Of a stretch of DNA of 64,000 nucleotides, positions 8,132-16,168 are shown piece by piece; within the stretch, counting starts at the first letter, position 1; every line of letters starts with the position of its first letter. The notes below the pieces were generated by a model. It had not been told where the DNA came from. It ran no database searches and saw nothing but the letters and a program-made list of their open reading frames with translations. Source of the DNA: Sulfurimonas sp. HSL-1716 (GTDB lineage Bacteria > Campylobacterota > Campylobacteria > Campylobacterales > Sulfurimonadaceae); NCBI RefSeq assembly GCF_039645975.1, contig NZ_CP147918.1, positions 1,364,001 through 1,428,000 of the forward strand, read 5' to 3'. A program made the position numbers and the translations under genes.

Positions 8132-9412
8132 TTATATTCTGCCTCCGGCAGTCACTCCCCATGTGGTTCTCCATCTGGTTTTTACCAGACTGATACCGCT
8201 CAATGCCGCTACGACGACGACTGCAAAGATCATAAAACCGGCAGAATAACCGTCAAATGCACCTTTACTCCAGCCGAAAGTCTTGATAAGAGCCGTACCG
8301 CCAAGACCTCCCGCAGCGCCTATTATACCCGTCATTATACCAATATCTTTTCCGAATCTTTGAGGCACAAGCTGAAAAACGGCGCCGTTTGCCATTCCCA
8401 GATTTGCCATGATAAAAAACAGTACCAAGATAGCTACTGGAAACGGCAGAGTGACAAATGCGTTTATCATAGCCATCAGCGCAACCGTTCCAAAAAACAG
8501 ATAAAGCGATTTTATCCCGCCCATCTTGTCTGCAACCGCCCCGCCGACGGGACGCAGTACCGCACCGGCAAATATACATAAAGCTCCGAAATACCCGGCT
8601 ACTACTTTTACGTTGCCTTCATCCAAAACATTCAGTCCAAATGCGCTCATATCTGTCTGATAGGTATTCATAAGATAGACCTTCATGTATCCCGCAAAAC
8701 CGACGAACCCTCCGAAACTTACCGCATAAAAAAGGTTGAACCACCATGTATCTTTGTCCTTTAAAAGCTTCATATAGTCTTTTAGCTGTTTAGGGCGCGG
8801 CGTATATACCTCTGCGGGTGCGTCTTTTGCCATAAATATATAAGCTATGAAGATGATGGTCGAGAGAAATCCGCCCACTAAAAATACTGCTTCCCATCCC
8901 CAGATCTCAGCGATCTTAGGCGCAAAGAGGAAATCTATGACAACGCCTATATTTCCGGCTCCGGCAATCCCAAGTACGACCCCTTGAAGCTTTGGAGGAT
9001 ACCACTGCCCTGCCTGAGGAAGCGCTACTGCAAAAGAAGCACCCGCAAAACCAAGACCCAATGCAACCAGCAGCAATTCGTTGTATGTGATGCCGACTCC
9101 TCTGAAATACGCATAAAAAAGTACGCTTATTACAACCGCCTGAGAGACAAGAGCGGTTGCTTTTGCTCCAAACTTATCGACTCCGAACCCGAGAAGTATC
9201 CTTAAAAGCGCTCCCGCTAATATAGGAATGGACAGCAACGTGGCCTTCTGCGCCGCACTCATGATAAATCCTGCATGCGCAAGCGCTTCGCTGATCTCCG
9301 TTGAAAGAGGACCCAACATAGTCCACACCATAAAACTAAAATCAAAATACAAAAACGCTGCCATAAGCGTCGGCCAGTGTCCCTGTCCTTTTAATGCTCT
9401 AATTCCTGCCAT
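8132..9412 (-). CDS. nasA: NarK/NasA-type nitrate/nitrite transporter (MFS)
   Basis: A 426-residue major facilitator with 12 predicted membrane helices. It carries the nitrate/nitrite porter features: a first helix with FDFSFMVWTMLGPL, the glycine-rich signature AGAGNIGVVIDFLFAP in helix 5, and the second GIIGAAGGLGGTAL in helix 11. It imports nitrate for the adjacent assimilatory enzymes and may exchange nitrite. The start ATG at 9412 follows AAGGATGACAAG. Divergent from nirA across a 200-base control region, it leads an operon with the phosphatase/kinase fusion. The symbol is used for both the transporter (nasA/narK) and, in other nomenclature, the reductase, so the family name is safer. 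Confidence 0.9.
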   Translation of the reverse strand: MAGIRALKGQGHWPTLMAAFLYFDFSFMVWTMLGPLSTEISEALAHAGFIMSAAQKATLLSIPILAGALLRILLGFGVDKFGAKATALVSQAVVISVLFYAYFRGVGITYNELLLVALGLGFAGASFAVALPQAGQWYPPKLQGVVLGIAGAGNIGVVIDFLFAPKIAEIWGWEAVFLVGGFLSTIIFIAYIFMAKDAPAEVYTPRPKQLKDYMKLLKDKDTWWFNLFYAVSFGGFVGFAGYMKVYLMNTYQTDMSAFGLNVLDEGNVKVVAGYFGALCIFAGAVLRPVGGAVADKMGGIKSLYLFFGTVALMAMINAFVTLPFPVAILVLFFIMANLGMANGAVFQLVPQRFGKDIGIMTGIIGAAGGLGGTALIKTFGWSKGAFDGYSAGFMIFAVVVVAALSGISLVKTRWRTTWGVTAGGRI

Positions 9413-9439
9413 CTTGTCATCCTTAAACTTAATTTTTCA

Positions 9440-9453
9440 TTAACAAATGTTGA
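9440..9453. promoter_or_regulatory. Crp/Fnr-type operator candidate between the nitrate transporter and nirA
   Basis: TTAACAAATGTTGA fits TTAAC-N4-GTTAA with one mismatch. That is the form of box used by Crp/Fnr-family regulators such as NssR of Campylobacter. It lies 28 bases upstream of the transporter ATG and about 175 bases upstream of nirA. The rest of 9413-9629 is AT-rich and holds a TGCTACAAT extended -10 (9545-9553) suited to nirA. A second copy of the box was not found. Confidence 0.35.
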
Positions 9454-9629
9454 ACATCAAAATTATAACAGGGAAATATCCTATTATTGACCAGTTTGTT
9501 GTTTAAAATTTATACAGTTTAACATTAATTTTACATTAATTCGATGCTACAATTTTCAAAACATTCATATTTAGATATGCCTGCATACTTTATGTATACA
9601 TATCTGTCTGATTTACAATGGAGGATAAG

Positions 9630-11537
9630 ATGCAAAGATTACAACAAGCATATGATGCTAAAGCCGGCAAAACGAATAAGATAGAAAATATAAAAACTCT
9701 CAAAGACCCGATCGATGTTTTTAACAAACTTCAAATCTATGCAAAAGAGGGATACGATTTTATACCTGAAGAAGACAAAAAATATTTTTTAAAATGTTTC
9801 GGTCTTTTTGACAAAGATACTTTGACACCAAAACAGTTCATGATGCGCGTTCGTATACCGGGAGGACATCTTAACTCCCAACAAGCCAAAGCTCTCGGTG
9901 AAGTCGCACGTGACTATGGAAGAGATTACATCGATATAACGACAAGGGCGCAGGTAGAGCTTCGCTATCTTGACATACAAAACATTCCGACTCTGTTCAA
10001 AAGACTGCAAGAGGTAGGGATAGATTCTTACCAAACGGGTGTGGATAACTTTAGAAACATCGTCAACGACCCGCTGGACGGCTATGCATATGACAACGTA
10101 CTTCCATCCCAGGATCTCTTAAAAAAACTTCAAAGCAAGTTTTTGCATGATCCAAATTGGATCAGCGCACTGCCGAGAAAGTTCAACACAGCTGTTTCAG
10201 GTTCGTTTTCAAACAGATGCAACGCTTTTGGACATGACTGCTGTTTCGTGCTTGCGCAAAAAGACGGGATATACGGTTATAACATGTATCTTGGCGGCAA
10301 AGTGGGTCAAGTAGCCAAAGATGCCGATATTTTTTTATCTTCCCAAGAAGAGGTCTTAAAAGCATACGAATCGATCATCGACCTGTTCAAAAGATTCGGG
10401 TTTAGAGACAATCGAAACAAGAACAGACTTCATTTTCTTATTCAAGAGGTCAAAATGGAGGAGATTGCAAGCGCCATACGGGAAAATGCCGGTATAGATT
10501 TTGCAACTGCGGGAGAGACGATGACGAGCCTTGATTTTACCGATGCGGGGCATGGCAAAGTGCAGCTTAGAGACGGCAGTTTCGCTGTGCATGTAGTAGT
10601 TCCATCGGGAGTATTCAGCGGAACCGATCTTTTGCAGACGGCATCTTTGAGCGAAAAATTCGGAAACGGCGAACTTCGGTTCAGCATCGAACAAAATCTC
10701 TATATTCTTGGAGTAAAAGACACAAGTGCTCTGCTGCAGGAGGATTTTTTTCAAAAATACAAAAACATCGATACGCCCTACTTCAACAATCTTATCGCAT
10801 GTGCGGGAACAAAACACTGTACGTTCGGTGTTATCGAAAACAAAGAGGATGCCAGACGTATGGCCGATTATCTAAGCACAAGCGTTCCTCTGGAATCGGG
10901 ACGGGTACGTATGTACTGGTCAGCATGCGTCAAAGGATGCGGTCTGCATGGACTCGCAGACATAGGTTTTGAAGGATGCAAAACGAAAGTCGCCGAAGTA
11001 ACTGAGGACGGAGTACACATCAGCATCGGAGGCAGACTTGCCGGCGAAGGTCTTGAAGGATACACCGTCATCAAATCGGCTCCTCTGCGATATGCACATT
11101 TTTTTGTAGAGAGTCTGATGCTCGAATATAAAAAACTAAGAATCAAGAACGAAAGTTTTGAAAAGTTCAACATCAGGGTCTTGTCGCAGTACACATCGGC
11201 ATATATAGGTTTTATGATGCAGTTAAAAGCTTACCTGAGACATAACAAGATAGAGCTTGAACTGGATATAAACAAGATAACAAATACCGGAAAGAACGAA
11301 GAGTTCGAACTTTTTGAACTTGGCAGAAGACTCTATTACCAACTGACAAAAAAAGAAGCGTATTCATCGTATGAGAGATTTACAAATGCAAACAAACGAG
11401 AAAAGCCGGAAGATATAAGAAAACTTGTTTTACATATGGATGAAAAATTCGTGCAGATGATTGAAAAGATGATAGGCAATGAGAACCGAGCCGTAGTTTT
11501 TTCGGAACTTTTAACGTTTATAGCGCTGGAGGATTAA
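9630..11537 (+). CDS. nirA: Ferredoxin-type nitrite reductase (sirohaem and 4Fe-4S)
   Basis: Cytoplasmic enzyme reducing nitrite to ammonium with six electrons, of the nitrite/sulfite reductase family. The two tandem ferredoxin-like and sirohaem modules are visible. The cofactor cysteines form C-x5-C (CAGTKHC, residues 391 and 397) and C-x3-C (CVKGC, 433 and 437), which bind the cluster and sirohaem. Family members usually have about 510-560 residues; this has 635, with a charged C-terminal extension of roughly 100 residues. An ATG exists at 9618, but GGAGG at 9620-9624 sits 5 bases before the ATG at 9630, so 9630 is the better start. Nitrite over sulfite is inferred from the neighbours, nitrate transporter and nitrate reductase. 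It is transcribed alone on the plus strand. Confidence 0.88.
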   Translation: MQRLQQAYDAKAGKTNKIENIKTLKDPIDVFNKLQIYAKEGYDFIPEEDKKYFLKCFGLFDKDTLTPKQFMMRVRIPGGHLNSQQAKALGEVARDYGRDYIDITTRAQVELRYLDIQNIPTLFKRLQEVGIDSYQTGVDNFRNIVNDPLDGYAYDNVLPSQDLLKKLQSKFLHDPNWISALPRKFNTAVSGSFSNRCNAFGHDCCFVLAQKDGIYGYNMYLGGKVGQVAKDADIFLSSQEEVLKAYESIIDLFKRFGFRDNRNKNRLHFLIQEVKMEEIASAIRENAGIDFATAGETMTSLDFTDAGHGKVQLRDGSFAVHVVVPSGVFSGTDLLQTASLSEKFGNGELRFSIEQNLYILGVKDTSALLQEDFFQKYKNIDTPYFNNLIACAGTKHCTFGVIENKEDARRMADYLSTSVPLESGRVRMYWSACVKGCGLHGLADIGFEGCKTKVAEVTEDGVHISIGGRLAGEGLEGYTVIKSAPLRYAHFFVESLMLEYKKLRIKNESFEKFNIRVLSQYTSAYIGFMMQLKAYLRHNKIELELDINKITNTGKNEEFELFELGRRLYYQLTKKEAYSSYERFTNANKREKPEDIRKLVLHMDEKFVQMIEKMIGNENRAVVFSELLTFIALED

Positions 11538-11552
11538 AAATAGAGGTTATGC

Positions 11553-11601
11553 CCCCAAGTGTCCGATCGTATTTCATAAACGAAAGGAACATGCCTTGGG
11601 G
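11553..11601. terminator. Weak inverted repeat between convergent nirA and the DPS-like gene
   Basis: CCCCAAG (11553-11559) and CTTGGGG (11595-11601) can pair across a 35-base loop, between the nirA stop and the convergent DPS-like stop at 11620. The long loop and lack of a T run make termination uncertain. Confidence 0.25.
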
Positions 11602-11619
11602 ATTGATCATCGATTCTTT

Positions 11620-12135
11620 TTACTGAAGGTTTTTTCTGACTTCGGCTATAAATTCATGGATATCGTCATAAAGAGCCTGCAAGTCCTCTTCATGCTCGAC
11701 CTCGTCGGCCAATATCTGAGAGACCATGTCGTACGTAACGATGTCTTTGTCCTTGGTGATCTCTACAAGTTCCGAATAGATGCTGATAGCACACTGTTCA
11801 CCCTTAATAGCCTGCTGCAAGATAGGCAGGACGTTTGCATCGGTGGGTGCGTCATAACCGCAGTTCGTATGCGTAAACCAGTCTTTTGGGCTTAAAAGCG
11901 GGGTGCCTCCGAGCTGTACGATACGATCGGCGACCATCGTAGCGTGGCGGAGTTCATCGGCTGCATGCTGCGTCAGCTCCGTTATCGCCGCGTCTTTCAT
12001 GATACCTTTAATGACTTTGCTTTCCGTAAAATACTGATAATATGCCAGCCACTCGTCGGCATATGCTTTATTTAAAAGCTGTGTGACCTTTTGTGCTTCA
12101 ATACCTTTTAGTATCGATATTCCTCTTTTTGCCAT
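11620..12135 (-). CDS. DPS-like (DPSL/thioferritin) ferritin-family protein
   Basis: A 171-residue four-helix ferritin-like protein. The di-iron ligands are in place: Glu in AYADEWLAYY, ExxH in DELRHA, Glu in KGEQC, and ExxH in ADEVEHEED. Two cysteines, in HTNCGY and GEQCAI with 22 residues between, match the cysteine pair near the ferroxidase site that sets DPS-like (thioferritin) proteins apart from classical Dps and bacterioferritin. Such proteins use peroxide to oxidise iron and store it in 12-mer cages. It lies 14 bases downstream of the desulforubrerythrin, so both are peroxide/iron defence genes of one operon. Plain bacterioferritin is the alternative. Confidence 0.8.
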   Translation of the reverse strand: MAKRGISILKGIEAQKVTQLLNKAYADEWLAYYQYFTESKVIKGIMKDAAITELTQHAADELRHATMVADRIVQLGGTPLLSPKDWFTHTNCGYDAPTDANVLPILQQAIKGEQCAISIYSELVEITKDKDIVTYDMVSQILADEVEHEEDLQALYDDIHEFIAEVRKNLQ

Positions 12136-12149
12136 CTTACGCTCCTTTT

Positions 12150-12797
12150 TTAATATAGATTTTCACGTCTGAAGTATTCCTGTCCTACTTTACATAAAGG
12201 ACATGCTTTGGGTGCTTTTTTACCTCTGTGGACATGTCCGCACACCTCACAAACCCAGTATTCATCTTCATCACTGTTAAAAAAGCCCTCTTCTTCGAGA
12301 ATTTTTTTCAGTTCGCCGTATTCGCGTTCATGCTCCACCTCTACTTTTGCGATGGCTTTTAAGAGGCGCGCGATATCTTTATGTCCTTCGCTTTCCGCAA
12401 TATCCGCAAAATTCGGATACATCTGGGTATGTTCGTATTTTTCTCCCTCCATCGCCATTTCGAGATTTTTTAGCGTTTCATGCATCTCTATGCCGTACAT
12501 GAGTTTGTTGTATGCTTCATATTCGGCTTTTGCATGATACTTTTCATTCATGGCCGATTCGGCAAAATGATCGGCTATCGCGTGCCATCCCGCTTCACGT
12601 GCGAGCTCTCCGAAAAACTCATACTTGTTACGGGCCTGACTCTCTCCCGCAAAAGCTTTCATCAGGTTTACCGCAGTTAAATTTACAGTCGTGCACTCCA
12701 TCGGCTGATTACAGCATGTCAGCGTACCGCCGCCCACATGCTGTACCTCTACTTCGTTTCCACAAACATTGCACTTGTATGTTTCATACTGCCTCAT
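12150..12797 (-). CDS. rrc: Desulforubrerythrin (three-domain rubrerythrin)
   Basis: Non-haem iron peroxidase of 215 residues with three domains. N-terminal desulforedoxin-type iron site: C9, C12, C28 and C29. Central ferritin-like di-iron domain: residues 40-165, with Glu/ExxH pairs such as AGESQARNKYEFF, EYEAY and EVEHEREY. C-terminal rubredoxin: C183, C186, C199 and C202. This layout is that of the C. jejuni Rrc/desulforubrerythrin, which reduces hydrogen peroxide. It is followed after 14 bases by the DPS-like gene. AAAGGAG lies close before the ATG at 12797. A TATACT at 12829-12834 and a Fur/PerR-like repeat at 12853-12865 suggest peroxide or iron control from its own promoter despite nasA lying 70 bases upstream. 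Confidence 0.92.
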   Translation of the reverse strand: MRQYETYKCNVCGNEVEVQHVGGGTLTCCNQPMECTTVNLTAVNLMKAFAGESQARNKYEFFGELAREAGWHAIADHFAESAMNEKYHAKAEYEAYNKLMYGIEMHETLKNLEMAMEGEKYEHTQMYPNFADIAESEGHKDIARLLKAIAKVEVEHEREYGELKKILEEEGFFNSDEDEYWVCEVCGHVHRGKKAPKACPLCKVGQEYFRRENLY

Positions 12798-12828
12798 CTA
12801 TACACTCCTTTAAATTTTATCTGTTATG

Positions 12829-12865
12829 AGTATAGGGCAGATGTTCTTAAAAGAAAATAATTATC
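12829..12865 (-). promoter_or_regulatory. Promoter with Fur/PerR-like 6-1-6 repeat upstream of desulforubrerythrin
   Basis: On the minus strand a TATACT -10 (12834-12829) is preceded by GATAATTATTTTC (12865-12853). The latter is a 6-1-6 inverted repeat with one mismatch to GATAAT-N-ATTATC, the Fur-family box form. It covers the place of the -35 and the first bases after the nasA stop. Repression by Fur or PerR would fit the genes downstream; this is inference from the motif alone. Confidence 0.4.
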
Positions 12866-12867
12866 CT

Positions 12868-14847
12868 TTAAAGCTTTACTATTTTTACCGCGCTGTGATT
12901 ATAATCCGGCTCAAGCGATTCACTGTCGTACAGATCGATGGTCAGATAGTTCACTTCCCTGTTGCTGATGGGAATGAAAATATTTTTTTCATTTATTGCT
13001 TCGGTTATAAGAGCTTTTGTAATAAGCTCGCCTCTTTTTGAGATCACTTTTATGCTGTCTCCGTCTTTTATCCCGAGTGTTTTTGCGTCAAGGGGATTGA
13101 TCTCGCAGAAGTTGAGTTCTTTGTATTTGAGCAGAGTGGTAGGGAGATTTGTTTTCGTACCGCTGTGCCATTGGTCGCGGGTACGTCCCGTTAAAAGGAT
13201 AAAAGGATACTCGAGCGAGCTCTTTTCGCTTAAGAGTTTGTTTTGCACGAAAAAAAGGTTTCCTTTTTTATCCGGTGTGAGGAACTCTTTAATACCCTTT
13301 CCCCAGACGAACGCGCTGTTGCGCATCTCATCATAATCGGCCTTGTCGATATCCATATAGCTGTTTAGCTTGGTCATCTGCTGGTATTCTTGAAATATCT
13401 CTTTTGGATTTTTAAAATTAAAGGCTTCTTTAAACCCTAGCTCCACAGCTAAAAGCTGAAATATCTCCCAATCCGGTTTAGAATCGATCGACTGGCGGGT
13501 AAGTCGCTCCTGTCTGGTTATGGTCCTGTCCAGATTTGTCTGCGTCCCCTCTTTTTCTCCCCATGGAGAAGCGGGAAGCCTTAGGTGGGCAAACTTTGAA
13601 GATTCGGAGTTTTCATAGGCGTTTATCTCCACGACAAAAGGGATCTTTTGGATAAGCTTCTCCGTCTTGTTTCGGTTTGGAAGATGGTAGATTGGATCGG
13701 TATGACAGATGATAAGCACGTCAAGATCCGCTTCGAGCATCTGTGTCGCCGTAAGTCCCGCATGTGAGGCGACATTATTGCTTTTCCAAAACTCTGAAAC
13801 CTTTTTTACGCTCTCTTTATCAAATCCAAGATGAACAGCAAGCATCGTTGAAAGTCCTCCTACTTCCCTTCCGCCCATTGCGTTTGGCTGCCCTGTAAGG
13901 CTCAAGGGCCCGCAGCCTTCTTTAAATATCTTACCCGTCAAGAGATGGGTGTTTATCAGTGCAAGGTTCTTATCCACGCCCTGGACCGACTGGTTGAGTC
14001 CCATCGTCCAAGCCGTAATGATGTTTTCACTGTTTTTATAAAGCTCGAAAAATTCGTCAAAAAGCTCCTGCGGCAACCCGGTTCTTTTTATCATCTTTGT
14101 CGTCGGAACTCTTTTGAACTTGTTTTTCAGCTGCTCGAAATTGTTGACACGGTTCTCTACGAACTCTTTGTCATAGAGCTCTTCATCGATAAGGCGTTTG
14201 GAGATGAGATTGAAAAAATCTATATCGCCTCCGGCTTTTATGGGCAGATAGAGATCTGCGATCTTTGCGGTCTCGGTGTATCTTGGATCGATGACGACGA
14301 CTTTAAGCCCCTCTTTTTTCGCTTTTTTTATCTGGTTGTGAAACACGACATGCGCCTCGGCCGTATTCGCTCCGGCAAGAATGAGCAGATCTGATTTGAA
14401 GATATCGTCCATTCTAAGAGGAACGAAATCGGCTCCTATCGCTTTTTTATAAGCGACGACGGCGCTGGACATGCAGGTACGGCTGTTCGTATCGACGTTG
14501 GGTGTACCTATGAAGCCTTTGCCGAGCTTGTTGGCGATGTAATAGTCTTCCGTTAACAGCTGACCGGAGAGATAAAATCCTATCTTCTCTTTGGAACTCT
14601 TTCGTATCTTGTCGGCTATGCGTTTTATCGCATCTTCCCATTTTAGCGTCGTAAACTCTTGATTGAGCGATTCTCTATATACAGGTCTTAAAAGTCTCGT
14701 ATCGGTTTGGATGCTGACTAGTTCCGACACCCCTTTGGAACAGACCTTGCCGAAATTCGTCGGATATGTGACATCACCTATCAAATTTTTCTCGTCATAT
14801 TCCAATCCGCATCCAACACCGCAATACCCGCACACAGACTTAATCAT
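12868..14847 (-). CDS. nasA: Assimilatory nitrate reductase, catalytic Mo-bis-MGD subunit
   Basis: A 659-residue cytoplasmic molybdopterin enzyme reducing nitrate to nitrite. The N-terminal 4Fe-4S cysteines are C6, C9, C13 and C36. The Mo-binding cysteine is C125 in NSRTCMSSAV. The assimilatory-type signature SLTGQPNAMGGREVGGLSTM is near residue 320. The C-terminal MopB beta-barrel includes LLTGRTRDQWHSGTKT. No C-terminal 2Fe-2S (BFD) domain is present, and only 22 residues separate C13 and C36, fewer than in most NasA. Periplasmic Nap is excluded by the lack of a Tat signal and formate dehydrogenase by the NasA signature. It is on the same strand as the peroxide genes below and 170 bases from the gene above. 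Confidence 0.9.
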   Translation of the reverse strand: MIKSVCGYCGVGCGLEYDEKNLIGDVTYPTNFGKVCSKGVSELVSIQTDTRLLRPVYRESLNQEFTTLKWEDAIKRIADKIRKSSKEKIGFYLSGQLLTEDYYIANKLGKGFIGTPNVDTNSRTCMSSAVVAYKKAIGADFVPLRMDDIFKSDLLILAGANTAEAHVVFHNQIKKAKKEGLKVVVIDPRYTETAKIADLYLPIKAGGDIDFFNLISKRLIDEELYDKEFVENRVNNFEQLKNKFKRVPTTKMIKRTGLPQELFDEFFELYKNSENIITAWTMGLNQSVQGVDKNLALINTHLLTGKIFKEGCGPLSLTGQPNAMGGREVGGLSTMLAVHLGFDKESVKKVSEFWKSNNVASHAGLTATQMLEADLDVLIICHTDPIYHLPNRNKTEKLIQKIPFVVEINAYENSESSKFAHLRLPASPWGEKEGTQTNLDRTITRQERLTRQSIDSKPDWEIFQLLAVELGFKEAFNFKNPKEIFQEYQQMTKLNSYMDIDKADYDEMRNSAFVWGKGIKEFLTPDKKGNLFFVQNKLLSEKSSLEYPFILLTGRTRDQWHSGTKTNLPTTLLKYKELNFCEINPLDAKTLGIKDGDSIKVISKRGELITKALITEAINEKNIFIPISNREVNYLTIDLYDSESLEPDYNHSAVKIVKL

Positions 14848-15017
14848 AAAAAACCCCGATTCGATCTATTTTTTAAAATTGTAACACAGCTAATGTAAAA
14901 TTAAGAAATATGATGATTAAATTTTAGGCATTTTTTGCCTGTATGGTGGAAAAGTTGTTTTTTTATGAAATATTAAGTTTTATTGCAAGATCAGAGGATC
15001 TTTTGAGGCTTTGCTCT
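14848..15017. other. AT-rich intergenic region with two small hairpins
   Basis: No gene. AGGCA-N5-TGCCT (14926-14940) and AAGATC-N4-GATCTT (14987-15002) can form short hairpins downstream of the nuclease-like gene, but neither has a T run in the minus direction. The nasA promoter must be in this stretch; I cannot fix a -10 with confidence. Confidence 0.4.
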
Positions 15018-16157
15018 TTATCTCTTATCCATAGAGGCAAAACTCTCTTTTAAAAGATTGGCGATGGTTTTTATATTGTTGGCACTCAGAGAAAAGCTCT
15101 TGTCCATCAACTTTGTCACATGATAGACCTCAGTTACGGTAATACCGTAAGGATCCTTTTTTTCGACAATCATCGCACCCTCGTCGTTATATGATATATA
15201 GTCGAGTTTTTTGCGGGTATACTGGATGTAGTAGGTCAGAACGATCTCGTCTGAATGTTTCTTTTCCAGCGCCACGATGATCTTTTGGTCGTTTTTAATA
15301 TCTGCTTTTATATTCATTATCTTTTTGAATTCGGAGGGATACATAAAGCCCAGATATATTTTTGTATAGAGATCATGATATCTTTGAGTAAGCGGATCTG
15401 TCAGAAACTTCATATTTATCAGTTGATTTCTGTTTGAGCGCAGAGATCTGGTTATCCAGCTTAAAGTATTGTAATATCGAAACGGAAAGATTTTCAGGCT
15501 CTGGGCTTCGACCATCTTTTTACTGTCCATCTCTTTTTTCGGCTTTCTCTCGTATGCTCTTCTGTTTTTGAGATAATCCAAAACCTTTTGGGATGAAAAA
15601 GATTTTGTGATCCAGACCTTGCAGTAAGGAGGAAGCTGTTTTACTCCGCTTACTCCTTCATTTAGAATGATAAGCGCTTTTATCTCGTAATCGGGAAAGA
15701 TCGTCTCCAAAAGCGCTTTCTTCTTACGGAGCCTTTTTTTAAGTTTCAAAACAGATTTGACAAGCGTCATCTCCACGAAATAAAGCTCTTTTTTCGTAAA
15801 GATAAGCGCATCGAACTCGCCTATTTCCCTGCTTTTCGTACGATAGACTATCTGAGATTTTTCGCTTATCGAAAGGGTGTTCGCAAAGGCTTTGTCTCTG
15901 CTTTGATGATGTCCTTTGAGGACGAACTTTTCTACTTCGTCTTGTGTCTGGACATACGCCAAAAGCTTTTCGTACATATAGTTCTCAAAGACCTCGCCTT
16001 CAAACGATCTAAATGAGCTCAGGTATCTGTTGTCGTCTTCGGGTACTTTGGCTTTTATCAAAGAGAGCAGATGCTTTATATTGTAATCGTAATATAAGAC
16101 ATTATCGTCTATATCGTCTTCTTGTAGGTTTATAATCGATTCTGTTGCTTCAAGCAT
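15018..16157 (-). CDS. Conserved hypothetical protein with a PD-(D/E)xK nuclease-like fold
   Basis: A 379-residue cytoplasmic protein I do not recognise by name. Residues 50-135 look like the core of a PD-(D/E)xK nuclease: FEGEVFENY (50-60), then GEFDALIF with D116, then ELYFVEMT with E129. The lysine of the ExK motif is replaced by Thr, though LVKS follows closely. A basic stretch, LKLKKRLRKKK, comes after. The C-terminal half, with many aromatic and basic residues, matches nothing known to me. It starts 11 bases after dus ends on the same strand and has GGGAGAG before the ATG. Host codon use suggests a core rather than acquired gene. Nucleic-acid binding without cleavage is possible. Confidence 0.6.
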   Translation of the reverse strand: MLEATESIINLQEDDIDDNVLYYDYNIKHLLSLIKAKVPEDDNRYLSSFRSFEGEVFENYMYEKLLAYVQTQDEVEKFVLKGHHQSRDKAFANTLSISEKSQIVYRTKSREIGEFDALIFTKKELYFVEMTLVKSVLKLKKRLRKKKALLETIFPDYEIKALIILNEGVSGVKQLPPYCKVWITKSFSSQKVLDYLKNRRAYERKPKKEMDSKKMVEAQSLKIFPFRYYNTLSWITRSLRSNRNQLINMKFLTDPLTQRYHDLYTKIYLGFMYPSEFKKIMNIKADIKNDQKIIVALEKKHSDEIVLTYYIQYTRKKLDYISYNDEGAMIVEKKDPYGITVTEVYHVTKLMDKSFSLSANNIKTIANLLKESFASMDKR

Positions 16158-16168
16158 TACTCTCCCTA

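Noticed and set aside
7793-8581. Long plus-strand frame (262 codons) over the kinase and nitrate transporter genes
   Set aside because: It is antisense to two well-supported genes, spans their junction, and has no recognisable motif.
9618-9632. nirA start at 9618
   Set aside because: The perfect GGAGG at 9620-9624 lies inside it and fits the ATG at 9630.
12868-14847. Periplasmic nitrate reductase NapA or formate dehydrogenase
   Set aside because: No Tat signal peptide, and the assimilatory-type GQPNAMGGREVGG signature is present.
14926-14940. Terminator AGGCA-N5-TGCCT
   Set aside because: Short stem, and neither direction has a proper T run next to a gene end.
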